A stretch of 64,000 nt of DNA from Agapanthus africanus (GCA_030015575.1 JASDDO010000024.1:223794996-223858995), one strand, 5' to 3'. Numbered from the stretch's first letter, positions 21,901 to 33,085 are shown. Program-made: numbers and translations. Notes: generated by a model from the sequence alone, not told the origin.

Positions 21901-23777
21901 GGAGCCTTGCGATCACCGCCAGGAGGCGCACCCCTACGGTCAACCAGCAGGCGTTTCTCCATTAAAATGATTGGGCCCATAGCGTGCGCATACCAGGCCA
22001 CATATGAATTAAGCATCTTAGGGACACAGCTGGGTTCACTAATGAAGAAATAGGAACCCGTGTTAAGCCGTATAAAGTGATGCATCGCATTCTTTATCCC
22101 CTCTGAGCCAACCACGGGCGTTTCCAAGAAGGCTTCCATCAGGATCCCCTGGTTGTAGCTTGATTGCTGGGCAAATCGATGCGGATTATACCTCATAAAC
22201 AAAGCCGTCTTATTCTGCCGAAACACTAGGTAGCCCGGCCGAATGGAGTAGAGATGGAGGATTTCCCGAGCCTTCAGTACAGAAGCCCCGCCCTTAAACT
22301 CGTCACGTAGGGGCACCACCGACTTAGTAGTCTCCGAGCCTATGGTGATAACCTTATCCACGAAAGAAATCGTCGCTCTGACCAAATGTGGGCGCAGGGG
22401 GAGTCCCCTAGAATCCCGCGGGGATGCAAACACAATTGAAGCCCCGACTAACCGTATGACTCTCGGGAGTCTGTACTTCTCGAAGAATGGAGGAGTCTTG
22501 TGGGCGCCAAACACCCCTCGCACGTGCATCTCCATCCAAGAAACGAAGTAATGCATCGGGAAGTTAGCAGGCTGTGCCCCAGGATCATTGGCGTCCGCCG
22601 CTACGCTGAGTCCATGATAAAGGTAAGCTAACCCAGCAATTACTACCGACAACTGCAGACCGGCCACCATCCGATGCGCCGGGTAAAAGACAGAGAGCCG
22701 CATGAAGCGCGGGTGCATAGGGAGCGTGAAGTTGCATAACCACAAGCCCAAGAACCCAATAAAGAAGGTTTCCTCATCCATGCCGGGGACGGCGATTTCC
22801 GAGAAAGCGACGATGGCAGCATTGGGGAGATAGAAATCCCTCTGGTTATTCTCCGATACGGGTCGGCGATCCAAACCGAAACCAAAGGGGTCGTCAAGCT
22901 GAGCGAACTTCTCGCTCTGCTCTGATAAGAACTCCGGGCGGATAAAGCGAGCAATGAAAGCTGCGAAACTGACGCCCTTGTCTCCCGATTCCAAATGGAG
23001 TTCCTCATAGATCTCCAACACCTTCACCAAACCCGGATGCTGATGCTGAATGGCATTCTCCGGGGTTAAGTCAAATACCAGCTGCTTGGTGGCAAAGACG
23101 TACTCGTCAGGAGGAAGCAACTCCTCGTAGTGCTCTCCCCTCATTGGCAGACCTGAAATTTCGGCAAATTCCTCCAAAGAGATAGAGACTTCCTTATCCG
23201 CCATCAGGAAGGTATGGGTGGGGATATTCCATTGTTCAACGAAGGCCTTTATCCACCACGTTGGAGGAGAGGGGTACTCGAAGAGCGAGACGAAGACGGC
23301 CGAGTATAGACCAATCTTCGTCAGGTGGGTCCTCTTCGCCGATAGAATGTATCGGGCCCACTGCAAATATCCGGCGGGGGGTCGTGGGATCATTCCAATG
23401 TTATAAGCCTGTCCTCAAGGGCGTGCTTCGCCCTGACAGATTCGCCTCCCCAGAATATCTATCGCCGGCGGCGGCTGCACGGGGATGGCGCCGATTGCAG
23501 GATGAAGGAGGTCATCAGAATTCCAATTCTTAACCTCCACGGCATACTTCACCGGGGGTTCGTCCGCATAAGGAATCGTAACAATGGGCTCGGAGGGCGC
23601 GGCGGAACTAAAATTGCGACGGTCTTGGATGATCTGGCTATACCACCTTCCCCACAGATGGAGCTTTTTGCACTCAGGATCGTGATCTTTAATAAGAGCG
23701 AACACCACCCGATCCACTGGCGCATGGGGGAACCCTCCTTCCGAGCGAACGAAGGGAAAAGACAAGTCGTCAGACAT
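18962..23777 (-). pseudogene. Antisense spliced gene for a plant-mobile-domain (PMD) protein, one in-frame TGA
   Basis: Eight coding exons can be joined with canonical GT..AG borders: 23777-21452, 21370-21296, 21200-20829, 20758-20246, 20163-20059, 19980-19897, 19826-19752 and 19671-18962. All seven introns are 70-95 bp and phase 1, and the summed length (4260 nt, 1420 codons) keeps one frame to the stop, apart from a TGA at 23415-23417 near the end of the first ~120 codons. The start ATG lies five bases after a good 3' splice site (23783). The first exon encodes a plant mobile domain, recognised by the W...F.E.WN.PTHTF ... SLEEFAEISGLPM.G pattern; this domain is known from the MAIN/MAIL1 family and from plant transposons. 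Middle exons are Ala/Pro/Glu-rich and low in complexity. The last exon (about 235 codons) is a long predicted coiled coil rich in Glu, Arg, Ala and Leu. Function is unknown; nuclear action is an inference from the family. Extra ORFs in this position, including antisense ones, are known in Tat elements, but an eight-exon structure is unusual. Confidence 0.85.
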
Positions 23778-23782
23778 GTTTT

Positions 23783-24441
23783 CTGTGGAAAGACAAAAAA
23801 AAAATATATATCATTAGTGGCCTAACGCTTGGCATTTTAAAAAATATAAAAATCTTGCTCCACACTGTGATGCAGTGGGTAGGGGACCAAAGGGGGACCC
23901 ACAAAATCTGGATGATGTACATCATTTAATAAGACAATCCCATCATTAGATGGGACTGTCAATTCATAAAAAGTTCCCAATAGGATACACCCATTGGTGG
24001 GGAAGTCCCCAGAGACAAAGAGAAAATCTCCTCTTTTAGAGCAAAGCTCTGTCACAGAGTGACATTTGTCAAACTCTGGTCTCAGGGGAACAAGATTCCT
24101 TAAAAGAGCATGGCTCTGTGGTAATAATCGAAAATCCATCAACACTTAGAAGAATTGAAGTTTTTGAATTCTGAAAAATCCATGAAAACTCATAAAAAAA
24201 AAATTTCAGTTCATCCAAGAGCAAAGCTCTGTTCATGGGTCAAAACCCATGAACAGGACCTCTGTAAATCTTGAGAGCAAGGCTCTGGTGAAGAAGCCCC
24301 AATGGGGTTTTCTTTAGATCAAAGATCCCAAGAGCAAGGCGCTGTTGAAGAAACCCCAAAGGGGTTTTCTTTAGATCCAAGATCTACAAGAGCAAGGCTC
24401 TGTCAATTAAATTTAATTTGAATTAATCTGATTTTTTTTAC
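23783..24441 (-). other. Predicted 5'UTR intron of the antisense gene
   Basis: On the minus strand a donor TTTCTAG|GTAAAA stands at 24442/24441. An acceptor with a ten-T run and CTTTCCACAG lies at 23783, five bases before the PMD start codon. A 659-bp first intron in the leader is common in strongly expressed plant genes. The interval has no open frame of note but holds the AAGAGCAAGGCTCTG repeats. Confidence 0.6.
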
Positions 24442-24505
24442 CTAGAAATTCTAAGTTCTGAACTTGAAAGTTCTTGAGAGAAATCAAGAGCAAGGCTCTG
24501 AGAGT
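24036..24505. repeat. Seven dispersed GAGCAAGGCTC palindromes
   Basis: Copies of (A)AGAGCA(A/T)(A/G)GC(T/G)CTG occur near 24037, 24104, 24219, 24272, 24330, 24389 and 24486. GAGC and GCTC pair around a three-base centre, so each is a small hairpin or dyad on either strand. The LTR begins with the same core (GAGCAAGGCTC at about 24676). They lie within the antisense leader and first intron. Confidence 0.75.
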
Positions 24506-24550
24506 TAAAATTCTTGAAGATGGTAAGAAATAACCAAGGACCAAGGGTCC

Positions 24551-24558
24551 TATTTATA
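24551..24558 (-). promoter_or_regulatory. TATA box of the antisense gene
   Basis: TATAAATA followed by GGACCC on the minus strand, almost the same context as the sense LTR TATA box (TATAAATAGGACCCC). It lies about 100 bp inside the 3' LTR boundary, so the antisense gene has its own promoter in the internal region and need not use the LTR. Confidence 0.7.
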
Positions 24559-24610
24559 GGCGCCTGCGCCCCTTCAACTGACCCCCCTTGATCCAACGGC
24601 TAAGATCTCG

Positions 24611-24652
24611 CCACCGTTGCACTTACGTCGCGCTACGTAAGCACAACGGTGG
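24611..24652. promoter_or_regulatory. 42-bp near-perfect palindrome upstream of the antisense TATA box
   Basis: Arms of 21 bp match at 18 positions (CCACCGTTG...TTACGT / ACGTAA...CAACGGTGG). The inner ACGT motifs resemble plant bZIP sites. It stands about 55 bp upstream of the antisense TATA box and overlaps the start of the polypurine tract, so one short stretch may serve both antisense transcription and plus-strand priming. Confidence 0.75.
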
Positions 24653-24661
24653 GGGGGAATT
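24649..24661 (+). promoter_or_regulatory. Tat1 polypurine tract
   Basis: GGTGGGGGGGAAT directly before the TGTTCCCCC start of the 3' LTR is the expected plus-strand primer site for reverse transcription. Confidence 0.8.
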
Positions 24662-26614
24662 TGTTCCCCCAATCTGAGCAAGGCTCATTTGAATTTTGAA
24701 AATTCAAATTTTCTGAAGCAACGCTTCAAATTCCGTGCGTTGCGCAATGCGCAAGCGATCCACAGTGCGACACGTGTCTGCGCAGTTGCGCAAGCGCACC
24801 GCTGCGCGACACGTGTCTGCGCAGTTGCGCAAACACTGTTGCGCAAGTGCACTGCTGCGCGACACGTGTCTGCGCAGTTGCGCAAGCACTGTTGCGCAAG
24901 CCTTCCACTGCGCGACACGTGTCAGAATGAAAATTTAAATGAAATCTTTTCTGTTCTTTCCAAAACCAGAAGATTTTCTTCTGCCTTTGGATCAAAGATC
25001 CAGCAGTGGGAAAATTCCCAAAATCACTCAGAAAAGATCTTGTTAACAAATTCAACAAATTTGTGAGCACTATAAATAGGACCCCAGACCTCATTCGATG
25101 GGCATCAACTTGAAGAATCAACTTCTGGCATAAAAAAAAGAGAAAAGAAAGAACTCTTGAAGATTAATCAAGAACATAAAAAAAAGGTAAAAAACTTCTT
25201 TTGAAGAAGGGAAAAATCTCTGAAGAACAGAGGATTAAAAAGTGAATAATTCAATAAAAATAAATAAATAGTGCCTTGCACTTGTTGTGAACCCTTGGTT
25301 CTGTGAAATCAGGGAAAACAAGAAGAAAAAAACTTGTTTTCCTTTGATCCAAATTTGGATCAAAAGTGCTATGCACTTTTGTTCTTAAATCTGAAAAATT
25401 CTTGGGGTTCTGCACAAATGCAACCCATTATTTAAAAGGGCCTGGCCCAAATCAAATTGCAACATAATAAAGGGGCAGAGCCCTGTTTGGATTGATTTTC
25501 TAGTCGAGCAAAGCCCAAAATAAATAAAAAAAATTGGACTTAACCCAATCATGGCTGTAAGTCCTTAAATTAAATTGATTGAGCAAAATGGCTCTCCTAA
25601 ACCAATTCACGACCGGTTCGAGGGTACATCTCCGAACTCCTTTGACATCCCTCGTTGTAATTCATCAACGACGTCAAAGAGGTGACGGGTCCCAACGACC
25701 ACACATCCAAACGGATCGAAACGTCCCTAAACTAATATCGGACCGAAACGTCCCTAAACTAATATCGGACCGAAACGTCCCTAAACTAATATCGGACCGA
25801 AACGTCCTTAAACTAATAATGGACTGAGATGTCCTTAAACTAATATCGGACCACCACGTCCCTAAACTGGCACGATAGGGCCCAAACGCTCTTTCGCTGG
25901 ATCTAAACGGTCCCGTTTAAGTTGATCTTAGCCCCAAACACGGCTAACGTATCCTTAAACATTCAAGTGAACTATAAAACTCCAAATAAACTCTAGTCCT
26001 AGGGTACATCTCTGAACTCCTCTGACATTTATCGTTGTGATCCTTCAACGACGTCAGAGAGGTGACGGGTCCCGACGGCCAGATATTAAACCAATCACTA
26101 CGTCAAGTCGATCTTAGTCCAAAACAGGACTAACGTATCCTTGACGAACGTTTAAGTTGATCTTAGACGCAACGCGACTAATGCATCCTTAAACTAAAAA
26201 CACCAAACCCAAATCTAAGTAAATACGGATTTGGACTAATCCACGTCCTACGGGTGACGGCATTACTCAGTCTCCGTATACAATCCACGGGCAACCACAA
26301 ACAAAACAAACACACACGACACGAAGTGAAATTCTGGAGAAGGAGAAAGTTGTTACCGCGATGCGGTAGCGTAATTAACTGCAGGGGCTTGCGCCTGCAG
26401 GGAAGAGCGTCCCCACAATCAAAAACCCCTCAAGCGAGGGAGAATCTGACGAAGTCTGCTACATCGGCCGCATCCGTCTAAACCTCCGATACACGGTGCT
26501 ATAAATCAATTTGGCATTTTCGGAGGGGTGGACGGATAGCACCAAATAGCATCTGCCCCGAATCGCAGCGTCAGGACCAAGCAGTCCTGTTCGGCCGCCT
26601 TTCGGAGGGGAACA
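24662..26614 (+). repeat. Tat1 3' LTR (1953 bp)
   Basis: Same order as the 5' LTR: ACACGTGT array from about 24769, TATA box 25071-25078, then six rather than five 27-bp units (about 25713-25874). The 27-bp length difference from the 5' LTR equals this one unit; single-base indels elsewhere cancel out. Substitutions are few (about a dozen by eye), implying recent insertion. Confidence 0.95.
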
Positions 26615-26619
26615 GAAGG
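26615..26619 (+). repeat. Tat1 target-site duplication, right copy (GAAGG)
   Basis: Exact repeat of 4740-4744 following the LTR terminus GGGGAACA. Confidence 0.95.
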
Positions 26620-27790
26620 TTCAGTTAACTTGGTTCATGATTTTTTAATGCAAGTCATGGGTCACTGTACCAGAGAGAGAGATAGAAAAACACTCAGCGT
26701 GTACTCTATCAAGATTAGATTGGTTTTCACTTTATCTAATCAGGATGGCTCTCACTGTTTCCTCGAATTTTCTTTCAAACCTTAAAAGGAGAACTAGTCG
26801 GGATCATTTACACTTTACAAGTTCGCTAACCGTTCAGCCAGGCCAGTGTTGGTACTCCGAGGAAGGTCCCTCGTGTTTTCGCATGGACCCAATTAATAAC
26901 CGCATTTCCGTAGAGGCGTAAGCTCGTTAACACTTTCTAAACACCTAATATGTTAGCTAATTGTGAAGTGAAAAATCTTCCAAGGAGTAATACATACTCA
27001 TCAGTGGGAATCGGGACCCAACTATCATCATGTGATAACCTGACGGAATCTACTCAAGTCACCACACTCCAGAAGGTATGCTTATGCCTGGAAAGTTTCA
27101 CGTATGTTTAAAACTCCCGATGTGGTTTTTGCAGAGATAGCATTATTCCTCTTCCTTCGGTTCGCGCCCTAGTTCAGTTAGCCCCTAAGACCCAATGACC
27201 TTGACGAATAATCAACAAATCAAGGGTCATAGTCAAGTTCAACCCGTCTTTATCTTGATTGCGTTAAACCCACCCGCACGACCCTTGAAAAATAATCAAC
27301 AAAGTCGTACGACTGTCCTAACCAATCCACATATCCTTGCGACAGAAAAGTATTACAGAGCCATCTCACACTACACCTCGGCGAATAGCAATGACAAACG
27401 TAGCACGAATACTAAGTAATACTAATCTGAAATGACGGAGGGCTACGGCTGGTTTTTGGAGAAAAACCTTTAACTTAATGAACTTGATATCGTTGAAGGA
27501 ACTCGAGTGGCTTTGAAATGGAGTGGTTTAAACTCCGCCTTTTAAAACTAGTAACATAAACTTTTGCTTAAGAGCGAACTCCAAATGAAGGGATCAAGGC
27601 TCTTCCCTCATAGAATGAGGTGCGGGATATTTCTAACTGAATACATCTATGCAAAGCAAAAGAATATGACTATGAGTTTTGAAGAAAATCGAGTAGTTTT
27701 AAAAATTAGTTCCGACATCATCATTTAGGTTTATTTTTCCTTGTATTATTTAGATAATGCGTTCCCATCATTTTATATTTCCAAGCCACA
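26620..27790. other. Unassigned right flank of Tat1
   Basis: No protein domain, LTR terminus or RNA gene was recognised. A short duplicated phrase (AATAATCAACAAA at about 27207 and 27291) and an open frame at 27195-27419 without motifs are the only features seen. Confidence 0.4.
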
Positions 27791-29106
27791 AAAGAAACAA
27801 CCAAAATAACATGTTATTTATATTACATCTGCATTAGCCACGGGGCCCCGTCATGCACCGTTAGATTACTTAACTAACGGCAGAGCGGGGGAAGGACTAG
27901 TGTGGATGCAAAACATATAGAAGCATCTACTAAATATATATAATATATATCAATATCGCAGGCAGATAATATTCATCACAGGCATATAAAAATCATCACA
28001 AGCATGCAAACAAAAATATGAAATAGCGGATAATTTAGGAGCCCCGCGTTTCATTTGAGCCCATAAATGAGACGTGACGTTCTCCGGTCGTGTGGATAGC
28101 CAGTGTAATGAAGAACCTAGACCCCTACGAGTGCGGCAAGTTACCTGCCAGTCCCCGAAGTGAGGCAACCCCAATCAACAAAATTGAATGGGCCACCCAA
28201 CACTTCATGGAATCCGGTAACTTGAGCACCCCTCCATGGGTCAACCTATACCCCCTACGAGTGCGGCGAATAGCCCGTCAATTCTAGAGTAAGTCCCCAC
28301 GGTCTCAACGCCATGAGATGCGGGCACGTTGCCCTTTAGAACCCAGCTATTTGAGCACTCCTACGCGGGGTAATTCTAGTACAGAAAAGAAAATATATAT
28401 ACAGCGGTGACATCGACCTCAACCCGGTCGTGCCCCAATAAAAGAATATACAAACTGACAGAAACGACAGTTCACATGTTGGACGCTCGCTCCGCAATAA
28501 TGAATATACAAATGAATCTGAACTGTACATCTAATATTGCACGCAAGGCTATCCATCACGACAATCCATCCATAATATCGGTGTGAAACGGAACATCAAC
28601 GTGAATATCATGTTCATAAACCCGTCTGATTGTACATATAGCAACCAGTCGGATTGTACCGTGCAATGATATTCACGGTCGCAGAAACTAACAAACGCAC
28701 TGAAAACCACAAATTCAAAATTTCGATCGATTAAAACTTTCCGCATTGGCCCCAAACACAAACCAGTACTCAAACAAATCTGGGCCAAAACCAAATATCC
28801 CAAAAATCACATTTCCATAACCTAGAGCACCAGAAAAAAATTTGGGCACAAAGGCCCAAATTGGACTGCGGAACCAAAGCCATATAGCATGTTAGACGGC
28901 GGTTCCGCGGTCAAAATTTGGGCTCATGTGCCCAAATTTCTTTCAGGCCTCTAGTATTTCCTGCACATAATTTTAAGGCAATTTGAACAATTTTTTGAAC
29001 AACTTTAAAATTCGAACAGCAAGCGACGAAATGGAAATGCGAATCCGAAAATTCCGTCGATCGAAAATCTAAACTAGTGCAAACTAGCTAGTTAAGATTT
29101 ATGGAG
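27791..29106 (-). mobile_element. Non-coding internal region of minus-strand LTR element D
   Basis: It follows the primer site at 29107-29120 when read on the minus strand, yet shows no gag or pol frame over 1.3 kb. Seen instead: an imperfect inverted repeat (28841-28950) and a repeated phrase CCCTACGAGTGCGGC (about 28117 and 28252). The second LTR was not found, so the left border is uncertain. The element is either truncated or a non-autonomous type. Confidence 0.5.
28841..28950. repeat. Imperfect inverted repeat in the leader of element D
   Basis: The arms begin AAATTTGGGCACA and end in TGCGGAACC on one side, with GGTTCCGCGG and TGTGCCCAAATTT on the other. They match at about 33 of 39 positions around a loop of roughly 30 bases. 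The transcript would form a long stem shortly after the primer site. Confidence 0.7.
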
Positions 29107-29120
29107 TGGCTCTGATACCA
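29107..29120 (-). promoter_or_regulatory. Primer-binding site of element D (initiator tRNA-Met type)
   Basis: On the minus strand this reads TGGTATCAGAGCCA, complementary to the 3' end of plant initiator tRNA-Met, directly after an LTR end ...CCCAACA. Confidence 0.8.
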
Positions 29121-30228
29121 TGTTGGGTTCGATGCCCATGCTGCGGAGGCCGCGGCCGAGGCGGAAGCGAAAACAAAAATTTACACGAGCACAAAACACC
29201 CGTAAAACTTAGAATACGATCCAAAAAGGTAAACTAGCTAACTAGAAATGCAAGGGTTGGGAAACTACAACTTTTGTCGCGTGTCCACCCAATTGTGGAA
29301 GACCCCTCCGAGCTCGTAGCCGCCGGAACCGTGCTTGAAAATCGACAACCCTCGCCAAAAACGATCCATCTGAGGGAAACCGGAGGAGAATCTAACCGAT
29401 GATCCAAACTTGCCAGGTGTGGATGGTCGGTGATGTGGGAATATTTCACTAAACTTTTCCTTCAAGAATCCATGCTCATGAGAGCAAGAAGAAGAAGAAG
29501 AAGAAGAAGGAGAAGAGAAAAATGGCTAAGTATTTTTCTCCACCATGAGGCATGAAGCATGTTGGATGAAACAAAAATGATCAAGTCCAAATGAAAAGAT
29601 AATGGCTACCTCTTTTACAACCATGGTGCAATAGTGCACTAATAAATGCACATCAAAATCCAAGCTATTTCTATCTAGAATCACAAGCATGCTTCATGTC
29701 ACCTCATTTCCTATTTATTTTTCTAAAAAGAAAAACAAATATGAGGTGTTTTTCTTCTAGAAGCATTCCTGTATAAATACGGAATACTTCACCTGGTATA
29801 TGTATCGCTACATATACGCATATCCGTATAAAAATAAGGACAGCACCAAAGAATGAAAATAAATAGTGAACAATAATACTAAAATATAAATATTAAAATA
29901 GATACATAAATTATTAAATCAAAACCCGATTTAATAATCCGGCTTAATCCTAAGCCGGCCAGTATTATCAACCGTCCGCTTAAAGTCCGTGTATCCCATA
30001 CACGTATTTAATCGGACCCCTGCACGTACCAACGTACGGCACCTAAATCTATCACCTAAACCGGGAAAATCCTCTGTGTGGGACTCTAAAGACTTGACAA
30101 TACGCTGGCAGTGGGTTTAACCACAAGCACGTCAGCGACACTAGCTGTACATAATGGCTACCCAGTACTTGTCGAAAAGGGGGTCGACAATCAAGTACGT
30201 CATCACCCTATTGAGCCTGAATGTGACA
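29121..30228 (-). repeat. 5' LTR of element D (about 1.1 kb)
   Basis: Minus-strand start TGTCACATTCAGG (30228) and end CCCAACA (29121) give TG...CA termini, and the primer site abuts the end. A TATA-like stretch (about 29772-29780) and an AAG/CTT microsatellite (about 29487-29510) lie inside. The start is my best choice of terminus; it cannot be confirmed without the partner LTR. Confidence 0.6.
29487..29510 (+). repeat. (AAG)n microsatellite
   Basis: Eight or so AAG units in the LTR of element D. Confidence 0.85.
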
Positions 30229-32280
30229 ATTTCCGTACAGTCCAATCTTGATTAGTCTAAAATATTGCACATTTGAATGAACATTTTCTACTATTGTTAA
30301 ATACTAAAAGGTGTTTATTGTAAATATAAAACATATGTGGGTTTATCTGTAAAAAGTTTATTATCATATGTTTCTACATTATAATTAATATAATGAGGGG
30401 AAATATATGAATATAATATTTAAATGAAATATTAATAATTAAAATATGCATATCATATCAAATATTCCTAATCAATATTCTTAACATATAATATCATATA
30501 AATGGTTAGGATAATATCTCAAAGATATAAAATGCTACTAAACACTTTGATTTGAGATATTGTGCAGATATTAGCTCAGGTCTAGAATCCAAGTAAGAGA
30601 TCCAATTCAAATCAAGATATCGAAGCCGAATTTGCCAAATTTTAGAAGCAAATCGAGATATCTAGCAACGGCAGAGATTTGGAGTATTATTTTCAGAATC
30701 TAGATATCAAGAGAATCTCCAAATATCAACACAAAATACCAGAAGAAATATCAAAAACTGATTCCACTATGTTGCGGCTGAACCGCGGCCAAAGGGGGCA
30801 ATATGCAGCGGTTCCACAGCTTATTAGTAGCCGTCGGATGTGAGATTTTGTAGATTTGATCGTAACTGTATATTCTCACATATGGAATCTAGGGTTTCTG
30901 GTTTCAAATACTATATAAAGGACCGAGAGTTGTACAATCAAAATCATCATCGAAGAGATCAAGAGATCCACGCATCCGGGTGATCATCATCTATTCATCT
31001 ATCTCCAACAAGAAAAAGATCTAGAGCAAACTAGAGTTCTTGTAATCTACTTTCTAAGGAGAATTATAAATACAATAGTTGATTAATAAAGATAGATTTT
31101 ATTTTAATTCTTTTTGCATTTATTTTTCTGCACTTACTTTTACGCATTACTTTTTCTGCACCTTAATTATGATTTCTTTCTTCTTCAACCTCTCTTCACT
31201 AACCATGAGCGAGTAATTTCTAGCTTGCTAGGGTTTGTAGGATAGGATAGGATAATGGATGAAAAACCTTTTAATTTCTTTTAAATATTTTAAAGTTTAT
31301 AAACTTTAGCAAAATAAATGTTAACCTCCTTATCAGGCGCGTTATCAATTTATTGATAGTCTCGACCGCGATTTGAGATTGGTTAAATACTTGTTTTATT
31401 ACAGGCTAGACATGAATAGAGATCAATGAAAGGACAAGGGTTACTAGTGGGAAACCCTATTCTCTCCAAGAACCTTAATCTACATTCATCACTATCGCTC
31501 TAGTTTTAAACTATTAAAAGATAAAAGAGTCATTTTTAATTATTCGTCCATTACTACTAAGTCCTATAAGCCCTACAAGCCTTTTTATTATAAATTTTAT
31601 ATCCGTTTTAAAATAGAAAGACAACAATCATCCATCTTTTATGAACATGTCTAAAGCAAGAAAAGAGTTCACGTTTCCCTGCGGACGAACCGTACTCATC
31701 GCGGCTAGCTACCAGCGACACCGTTTTGATTGCGGTTATTTACAAAAACACTTTTTAACGATTAATCAGGTCTCTTCGTCAAAGAGTACCGCATATCGGA
31801 TCTAAGGATGGATAACGTCAGACCCCTACTAACCCGATAAGTCGTGTCTGAGTCAAGCTCATCACCAATAGAGATATTATTGATCAACTATTAGTAAATC
31901 TCATCCACCATGGCCATGGATTTCTGGTGATAGCCAACTGAACACAGCACGACATCGACTCCTAATACAGGAGAGACGAATCCCTGACAATCGACCACTG
32001 CCTCCATATGGCTTGGGACTGTACCTAACTAAAACCTATTTGCACGACTCCTTTGAGCCGTAGTAGGGTAGTAATCAAAGTACAGTAGGAACTTACACGA
32101 GACAAATGACGACTTAAGGTCAAAGGACTAACCTATACTTATGCCACCTGAGAACTTCCATCTGACAATAGATATAATATCATCTAGAAGTTCTCGGCGA
32201 GTCCGTCCGGTGTACTCACCTCCAGTGAGCACTTGTATACTATCTTAGGTGACACAACACCAATGGCTTGTGAGACCGGC
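30229..32280. other. Non-coding DNA, probably an old LTR plus leader
   Basis: No protein frame is seen. CTATATAAAGGAC at about 30910 looks like a TATA box, and ATTAATAAAG at about 31083 could be a poly(A) signal about 175 bp later, an arrangement typical of an LTR. CCCTGCGGACGAACC at about 31678 resembles leader phrases of plant gypsy elements. I cannot set borders or assign a family. Confidence 0.35.
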
Positions 32281-32960
32281 TGTTGGGGTCAAAATTTGCA
32301 CCCCGGTTGACCGAGTCAAAGTCAAGATCAACCCCAAACCAGGTGGGCTCCAGCCCAGGTCAAGCGGGCCCATGCCCAAGTCGAGCCCGCGGCCAGCCTC
32401 CCCATGCCAACAATAAAATCATGTAATAAATAATTTTTATGTAATTTTTTATGCATGAATGGTCATAAAGCCAAATTTTTGTAAAGCCCATGGCTTATGT
32501 GCAAAATGAAATGGCACATGAGCCATGGGATGAGCAAAATGCCATTTTGTAAAGCCCAAGGGGCTATATGTAAATATGTAAGCCTATATAAGGCAACATG
32601 ATGATGAATAAAAGAGAGACCTTTTCATTCCCCTAAAAAATCTAGGGTTTGTGCCTCTTTCCCCTTTCTGAAGGTTCTAAACCTTCTTCTTTCTGTTGAA
32701 TTAAATCAAGAGTCTTACTCTTCCTTTTCCAAAACTAATTAGTTTTTCACCACAAAACCCACAAAGGGGAACTCAGATCTGCCATCAGATCTCAAAAAGA
32801 AAAGATTTTTAAAATCTCATATCTCTTGATCTTCAAGATCCTGCCAACAGAGGAGGAAGAAGGAGACCCATCTCCAGAAACCCCACTTTGGGGAAGAACC
32901 AGGGCTGGAGGGGAGAAGCCCCTTCATCAGCTTCAAAACATCCTAGGAGTTTAACTCCTC

Positions 32961-33003
<43 letters not shown>
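32961..33003 (+). repeat. (AT)n(GT)n microsatellite in Tat2 LTR
   Basis: Five AT followed by about 16 GT units. Confidence 0.95.
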
Positions 33004-33005
<2 letters not shown>

Positions 33006-33085
33006 CACAAAATAATAGGTGCTCCTTTCTGGGAGTATAACTCCCATTGCAGGGACCAAGTCCCTTTTGCCGCCCGAACTCCCGC

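Larger units (their letters stand above)
4745..26614 (+). mobile_element. Tat1: complete 21.9-kb Ty3/gypsy Tat-lineage retrotransposon with antisense gene
   Basis: Both LTRs (4745-6670 and 24662-26614) begin TGTTCCCCC and end GGGGAACA. The element has a primer site at 6676, a G-rich purine tract just before 24662 and an exact 5-bp target duplication. The order gag, knuckle, protease, RT, RNase H, second RNase H, integrase, then a long 3' spacer with extra ORFs is diagnostic of the plant Tat lineage (which includes Ogre and Retand types). By eye the LTRs differ by about a dozen substitutions plus one 27-bp repeat unit, so the insertion is recent. Both large genes contain exactly one in-frame TGA, so this copy is probably not autonomous, though otherwise nearly intact. 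Its size is at the upper end for the superfamily because of the antisense gene and the repeat-filled spacer. Confidence 0.95.

Noticed and set aside
27195-27419. 74-codon plus-strand ORF in the Tat1 right flank
   Set aside because: No motif, no splice or promoter context I can support.
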